A stretch of DNA of 64,000 nucleotides from Porodaedalea pini (taxonomy: Eukaryota > Basidiomycota > Agaricomycetes > Hymenochaetales > Hymenochaetaceae): the NCBI GenBank assembly GCA_002794775.1, contig NBAY01000002.1, forward strand, positions 124,001-188,000, read 5' to 3'. Both the position numbers and the translations under genes were made by a program. Below are positions 57,641-64,000 of this stretch, piece after piece. Below the pieces are notes generated by a model. The model was not told where the DNA came from and did no database searches. It saw only the letters and a list, made by a program, of their open reading frames with translations. Every line of letters begins with the position of its first letter. Position 1 is the stretch's first letter.

Positions 57641-59343
57641 ATGGGCTACGTCTCTCAGCGTGCTCTTCAAAATCTCAACAATTATCAGTATAAAGGAGTT
57701 GACAAGTGAGCTCTCATCCTTTTTGGAGACAACTTTTTGAATGAGACGCGTCGGGCAGATCTATATTGTCAAAATATGTACTCAACCCATACTGGAACCA
57801 GCTCGTGAAGCTTTGGCCCAAGTCTGTGGCACCGAATACTGTGTGTTCAGCTTTCTCGCTCAACAGTAAACGGTACTGATCGTCTTCACAGATCACACTT
57901 ACAGGCCTTTCCCTCGTGTTTATCAATTTCTTAACATTGTTGTATTACGACCCATACTATTATACCACGAAGCATGTGGCTGGACCCCCGCAGTGGATAT
58001 ACTTTACGTGTGTTTTTCTCTTGAGTTTCACTTGATCATGAGCTGATTAAAGACCTAGTTGGGCGGCCGGCTTGTTTCTATACCAGAGCCTTGACGCGAT
58101 TGACGGGTGAGTTTGGTGAACTTGATATTTAGGACGGGAATTGACTTAGTGGCACTTTAGGAAGCAAGCACGACGAACGCAGATGGCAGGTCCCTTAGGA
58201 GAAATGTTTGACCATGGTGAGTGGTCGGGTGTGATGCCGCAACTACGGTCCCTAATCTTTGATCTGCAGGCTGTGACGCCATTAATACAACAGTGCGGTA
58301 GTTTAAACATAGACATAAGTAAATCTCTGACAATATATGTTCAGCTCGAAGCCATTCTGGCTTGCTATGCCCTCAACCTTGGGCGGTCGTGGTGGACTGT
58401 CTCCTCCCAGGTCGCAACGCTCGCCAACTTCTACCTCACCACTTGGGAAGAATACCACACTGGCCAATTGTTCCTCGGCGTCTTCTCTGGCCCTGTGGAG
58501 GGAATTCTAATGATTGTTGGTCTATACATTATTACGGGCATATTCGGTACGTTGCTTTCACTTCTGCAGCATCCTTGTTCTCATAATGTCCCTACAGGAC
58601 CATCATTCTGGGATCAGGGAGTCCTCACCTTCCTGAGACTCGATCGCCTATCAATGATCCTCCCAAACGTCCCTCTGAACGAAGCATGCATGTGCATCGG
58701 TGGCGTCGGGCTCGCCTTCAACATCTTCACGAGCTACGCAAACGTGCGGCACGCCGCTTTGCCCGCCGCCTCGTCCATCCGGCCCGTCCTGCGGTTGCTG
58801 CCCTTCCCCATCTCCGTCGCGATCCAGCTGTTCTGGCTTGCGGCGCCCGCGCCCGCGACGTCGACGATCATGCACTCCCCGCTGTTCGTTCCGTTTCAAT
58901 GCGCATGGGGCCTGCAGTTCGCGCACCAGGTCGGGCGTATGATCCTCGCACACCTCACCCAGCGGAAGGACATGCCGTTCTGGGAGTGGCTCTGGATCGG
59001 CACGACGCTCGCGGGTATTGATGCGAATATGCCACTGCTCTTCGGAAGGCATGTTTTCTCCCCTTCACATGGACTATGTCGGATGGATGCTTACGTCTTT
59101 CGTGACAGGACCCCGATTTTCCAGCACTCGTATACGAATATCAAAATCGCGGTATACGCGTCGCTCCTCCTCTCCTTCGTCACATACGCGCGTTTCTGCT
59201 ATCTCGTTATCGGCGATATCACCAACTTCCTCGGTATCGCGTGCTTCACAGTGCGCAAGAAAGATGCAAACGGCGTGTGGCGCAGCTCCGTGCCGGGTGC
59301 GCTCCAGCAAGAGATCAAGGTTGAGAATGCAAAGGAAAAGTAG
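57641..59343 (+). CDS. Choline/ethanolamine phosphotransferase (CDP-alcohol phosphatidyltransferase)
   Basis: Nine exons (57641-57705, 57759-57840, 57892-58007, 58059-58106, 58161-58216, 58270-58292, 58345-58546, 58598-59048, 59109-59343) give 425 residues. The CDP-alcohol phosphatidyltransferase motif is assembled across three introns: DAIDGKQARR, then GPLGEMFDHG and CDA. Several hydrophobic helices follow, as expected of Cpt1/Ept1. It transfers phosphocholine or phosphoethanolamine from the CDP form to diacylglycerol in the ER, the last step of the Kennedy pathway. Which alcohol is used cannot be told. The last intron uses a GC donor (AAG|GCATGT) in this model; because it is 60 nt, retention would add 20 residues in frame. 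Confidence 0.9.
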
Positions 59344-59635
59344 ACTGCGCATCTCTCAAGGGACAGATTTTTCTAGACTTGTTCCTTACGCTCCCAAACG
59401 AATGAAAGTTCATGTGTAGCAAGCACCATATAATTCGTAGCAATAGCTGATCAATATACGCATTCGATAAACAGACATAAGCGGATCGGACGACGGTCAA
59501 TCCGACCGTAAAATAGTACATGATACAAGAGCAGAAGCGGAAGGCTCAGAAGCAGCGCACGACATAGGTCATACCATGGAGTCCAACATTCAACAAACAT
59601 GGTAGTAGACCACAACTCAGAAGGCAATTATGCAC

Positions 59636-60391
<756 letters not shown>

Positions 60392-60675
60392 TGGTGACTC
60401 CTAAATGTGTGATAGACTTGTGATTAAGAGAGTTGCTCGCTATTGATGGCGACGGCGACGACGACGATGGAGGCAGGAAACAAAGGAGCACAGTCAACGA
60501 GCGCCCCGTTTAGGACAGCTTGCAATCGTGGGAACACAACCTCTTCGGGCAGTGCTCTCACGTGCTTTTGCATGGGTCATGCCGCTTCGCCGGGTGCCGA
60601 CGTCCTGCTCTAGACTCTACTACTAGTACTAGTGGTGCTGTGTACACGTTCCTCGTCTCCGCCGCTCTACCCGCC
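60392..60675. promoter_or_regulatory. Divergent promoter region, histone H3 / SNF1
   Basis: 284 bp separate the two start codons, so both promoters lie here. It contains a GACGACGA-type repeat near 60450 and the palindromic ACTAGTACTAGT near 60623. No TATA box was recognised. Confidence 0.5.
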
Positions 60676-62770
60676 ATGGCGAGCGACCATCCTCTCGAAT
60701 CGTTTTCACCGTCAAAGCTCGGCGAGTACAAGGTCGTCGATGAGATCGCTGAGGGCACTTTCGGGAAGGTCAAAAGTACGTGCGGAACACCTGAACACAT
60801 CACGAACGACGACGGCTAACGATGCATGCAGTGGCCTTCCACACCATCACTGGGCAGAAGGTTGCGATGAAGTTCCTGTCGAAAGAAGCCATCATCGCAT
60901 CGCACACAAAAACCCGCGTTCAGCGCGAAGTGGACTACATGCGCATGCTCCGACACCCGCACATCATCAAGCTGTATGAGGTCATCTCAACGCCAACAGA
61001 TATCATCATCGTCCTCGAATACGCCGGCGGCGAGCTGTTCAAGTACATTGTGGACAAGGGTCGGATGCCTGAGGCGCAGGCCCGCCGCTTCTTCCAACAG
61101 ATGATCTCCGGTATAGATTATAGTCATCGTCTCAAGATCGTTCATCGCGACCTGAAACCTGAGAACATCCTTCTCGATGATGATCTCAATGTGAAGATTG
61201 CAGATTTCGGTCTCTCGAACGAGATCAAAGATGGCGACTTCCTCAAGACGAGTTGCGGGAGCCCCAACTATGCGGCCCCTGAAGTCATTCGGGGCGCGCT
61301 CTATACAGGCCCAGAGGTTGACGTCTGGAGCAGCGGCGTCATCCTCTATGTGATGCTTTGCGGCCGACTCCCGTTTGAGAACGAGGATGTCGGCCGCTTG
61401 TTCCAGCAGATTGCAGAGGGTGTATATTTCCTTCCGAACTACCTATCTCACGACGCCCGCTCCCTCATTAACGGCATGCTGCACGTCGATCCTGTGAAAC
61501 GCATGACGATCGCAGACATCATGGCGCATCCATGGTTCACACCCGACCTTCCACGCTATCTCACGCCGCTGCCTCCTCCGCCCGGTCCGGTGCTTGGGAC
61601 GCTCTCCTCATTGGTCGCGCCGCCGAAGCAACTCGACTTCGAGATTATCGAAGGCCTTGGTCGTATGGAAGAAGATGTAGTCGAAGAGCTTGCTCAGCGT
61701 ATGGAAGGTGTCAGCGTAGATGAGGTGTGGGAGGCGCTCCGTCGGGAGGATGGGCCGCAAGGGAATGCCGTGAAAGTTGCATACTTGCTCCTCCGCGATA
61801 AGCGACGCAAGGGAAGAGATCTCGCGGAGTTCGAGGATCAGGAGCGTGAAGCTCAATTGGCTGCTCTAGATGTGAGTTCTTCCCATCCCTCCTTGAGATC
61901 CATACTAACGCCTCGTAGCCCCGGAACATGCTCTCACCGAACGCTCTGTCTCCAAACGGGAACCCTGAATCCGAGCCGAATCCATTCGAGTCGGAGTTCA
62001 TCGGAGACGAGGAAGAGCTAGACGATGACGAAGAAGGCACGGTGGACTTCTCAACGCCAGCTACTAGGGCAGAGGAGAGCAACTTTGCCGTGCTCAACAG
62101 CTCGCTGCCCGGCGAACAGGGACGGGAAGCTCAGCAGCCGCACCACCTCGCAAGCTACGCGTCTGCAAAGCGGAGCGTCGGCGCAGCTGCGAAGGAAAAG
62201 AAGCAGCACCGTACGCGCTGGCATTTCGGAATTCGGAGCCGGAGCCCGCCGATGGAGGTTATGTCCGCAATCTACGCTTCGCTCAAATCACTCGGCATGG
62301 AATGGAAAGAGAAGAAGGACCTCGGCGGGCTCTGTGCCTTCCATCCGCGCGCAAAGGGTGAGCCCGCTCAGATCGAGCGCGTACGCGAGTGGGACGGACA
62401 CAGCCTGCGTGTCGACCTGCGCGCCGCGTCGTCGATCTACTTTGTTGAGACGCGCGCGCGACAGGACGACACGGTGATCCTGATGAATGTGCAGCTGTAC
62501 TATGTCGACGGGGACAACTACCTCGTCGATTTCCACCACAAGCGGTCGTACCGCGCGAGCACGGAGCCCGGCGCGGGGCGCTTCGACGTCGCGAAGCCGA
62601 TCGCGCCGAGCGGGAGTGGGAACGGGAGCAAATGCCCTTCCGAGGCGGGAAGCGTGTACCCGCAGGACTTGCAGGCAAAAGAGGAGACGATCGTGTCGCC
62701 GTATATGTTTATGGACGTCGCATGCAAGCTGATTCTCGACCTTGCTGGCGGTGCTGACGACGGTCGATAA
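60676..62770 (+). CDS. SNF1: SNF1/AMPK catalytic (alpha) subunit
   Basis: Three exons (60676-60775, 60832-61871, 61919-62770) give 663 residues. The kinase domain spans about residues 18-270: glycine loop IAEGTFGKV, Lys47, HRDLKPEN with Asp140, DFG at 158-160, and activation loop LKTSCGSPNYAAPE with the phosphorylatable Thr173. A UBA-like autoinhibitory segment (about 300-345) and the C-terminal regulatory domain (from about residue 460, WHFGIRSRSPPMEVMSAIY) that binds the beta and gamma subunits follow. It is the energy and carbon-source sensor that relieves glucose repression. The second exon begins mid-codon and yields KVKMAFH; all junctions keep frame. Confidence 0.96.
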
Positions 62771-64000
62771 GTGCCCATATACTTTCGTCTCATCTTGTTT
62801 TTTTTTTTTTTTTTTTTTTTCGCGTGCGTGTTTTGACTGACTGATTTCCTGTTTGTTCGTGAGAGCTGTTATCCACCCGTTTCTGCTTCTGACCTTCCGT
62901 CCTGCTTCGCTTTCCGTTCTGCTGCTCCTGCCGGTTTCTGATCCTGTACGAACACCCCCGTTTGCTCCTCACCTCTGCTGATGTTATCCTTATGCATGTA
63001 CACTACATCCTATACCTCCCCTGTACATTATGGAATACGACTCTCACTTAGATGAGGATATGCCTGCCGCCACGAGGGAGGACTATTTTTTGTTCGAGTG
63101 ATTATGGAGCAAGCAGTACTACATAGTATTAATATTGATGAGTTCGAGTCGAGTTTTCCGCCGCCGCCGCCGCCGCCTTTGATTTCTTTCTTTCCCATCT
63201 CAAGTCTGATCTAGGTCCCGGAGAGAGACTGCGTTTGCGCGTATTGGCCAGCAGGTCGACCACGAGGACTAACATTGTATGAATGCGCGCAGTACGTAGT
63301 AGGCTTGGAAGCTAATATAGGGTGAGGCCCGGGGGAGCCGCACTAGTACTATGCATAGAAGACTCGGAACAACCAGGTGAATGCGTCCAATCGCCGGCGT
63401 TGGATCTTGCAGCGTACATACAATATTAAAGTATATATTTCTGCAACGGCTCGTCTGGATTTGATGCGCCTCACAGAAGATCATAGGAGATAGGAAAGGA
63501 GCTCTATAAGTTGACTCGAGAGAGAGAGACTTGTATACATGAAGCTAGTCGAGCGCGGGAATGCGTAGATGAGGGGAAAGCAAAGGAAGTTGAGATGGGC
63601 TGTCTCCGACGCGGAGATTGGATATCGTATCCCATTCCGTTGAATGCTTCCAACGAGTGGAATTCATAACCAAAAGCCTACCATATGCATGAGGCATTAA
63701 GCGAGACTTCCGAGCCATTGAAGTATTGCAATTCGTCGAAGTGCCCTTGCTCAATCGGATCGAGCATAGGAGAAAGCTTCCAATGACTGGAATCCACAGT
63801 CAATATTAGTGGCATTCTAAGGGATCTGGGGGAGCTCCAAGCTAATTGAAACTTGCGAATTGGTATACGAGGATTCGATCCCAAATGCGGCTTGAAGAAG
63901 ATCGCATGAAACATCAAACAAAAGTACTTCTTGACTACTCGGTTCGAACCCAGGGAGAGTCGATAGTCTTGAAGGAGTGCTTCCAAGGCGAACGAGTGCT
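62771..64000. other. 3' flank of SNF1, no supported gene
   Basis: About 1.2 kb with a 23-T run at 62798-62820, a (CCG)n microsatellite at 63158-63177 and short minus-strand frames (63545-63754, 63678-63986) without recognisable domains. The phrases GAATTCATAACC and CTTCCAA(C/T)GA(G/C)TGGAAT recur between 63640 and 63795, hinting at an old repeat that continues past the window edge. Confidence 0.45.

Noticed and set aside
63940..63965. tRNA-like B-box GGTTCGAACCC
   Set aside because: The flanking bases do not form a T-arm on either strand and no A-box or acceptor stem is present.

Overview
The window is fungal nuclear DNA, most likely from an Agaricomycete (Basidiomycota; genus not determinable by eye). 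The evidence is intron-dense genes with mostly 45-70 nt GT-AG introns, basidiomycete-type gene families, and CpG-depleted old transposons beside a CpG-rich young one. No CRISPR array, tRNA or rRNA was found.

Positions 1-25,333 are a nest of transposable elements. Four copies or fragments of one Ty3/gypsy chromovirus family are present: E1 (1-5192, plus, 5' end outside the window), E2 (8610-~13130, minus), E3 (14491-20738, plus, complete with a 5-bp target duplication and open gag and pol) and E4 (~21110-22901, minus, 5' LTR plus part of gag). A 739-bp non-autonomous hAT element (13321-14059) and a pogo/Tigger-type element (22907-25331, with its left end displaced to 5193-5263) are also present. 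The LTR flanks, the LTR types and the split pogo element all indicate that the segment between E1 and E2/E4 was inverted by recombination between two oppositely oriented retroelements. E3 carries two striking signals: a Tf1-like self-priming arrangement and a -1 ribosomal frameshift cassette between gag and pol.

Positions 25,394-62,770 are single-copy housekeeping genes, densely packed on both strands: an ABC half-transporter (-), TTI1 (+), dCMP deaminase (-), a BEM46/ABHD13-like hydrolase (+), a probable RNase P/MRP Pop3-like subunit (-), a GNAT acetyltransferase (+), condensin SMC4 (+), a CstF-64 hinge/C-terminal protein without an RRM (+), DPM3 (-), an arrestin-domain protein (-), a secreted cupin with a frame break (-), a coiled-coil protein (-), a CDP-alcohol phosphotransferase (+), histone H3 (-) and the SNF1/AMPK catalytic subunit (+). 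Most are not functionally linked. Cell-cycle and chromatin functions recur (SMC4, H3, TTI1, dCMP deaminase), and paired ACGCGT boxes sit upstream of SMC4 and between the coiled-coil and phosphotransferase genes.

Exon coordinates were derived by hand from splice signals and reading-frame continuity. For the main genes the exon lengths sum to whole codons. First exons of the BEM46-like gene and the ABC transporter are the least certain. The last 1.2 kb shows only low-complexity tracts and no supported gene.
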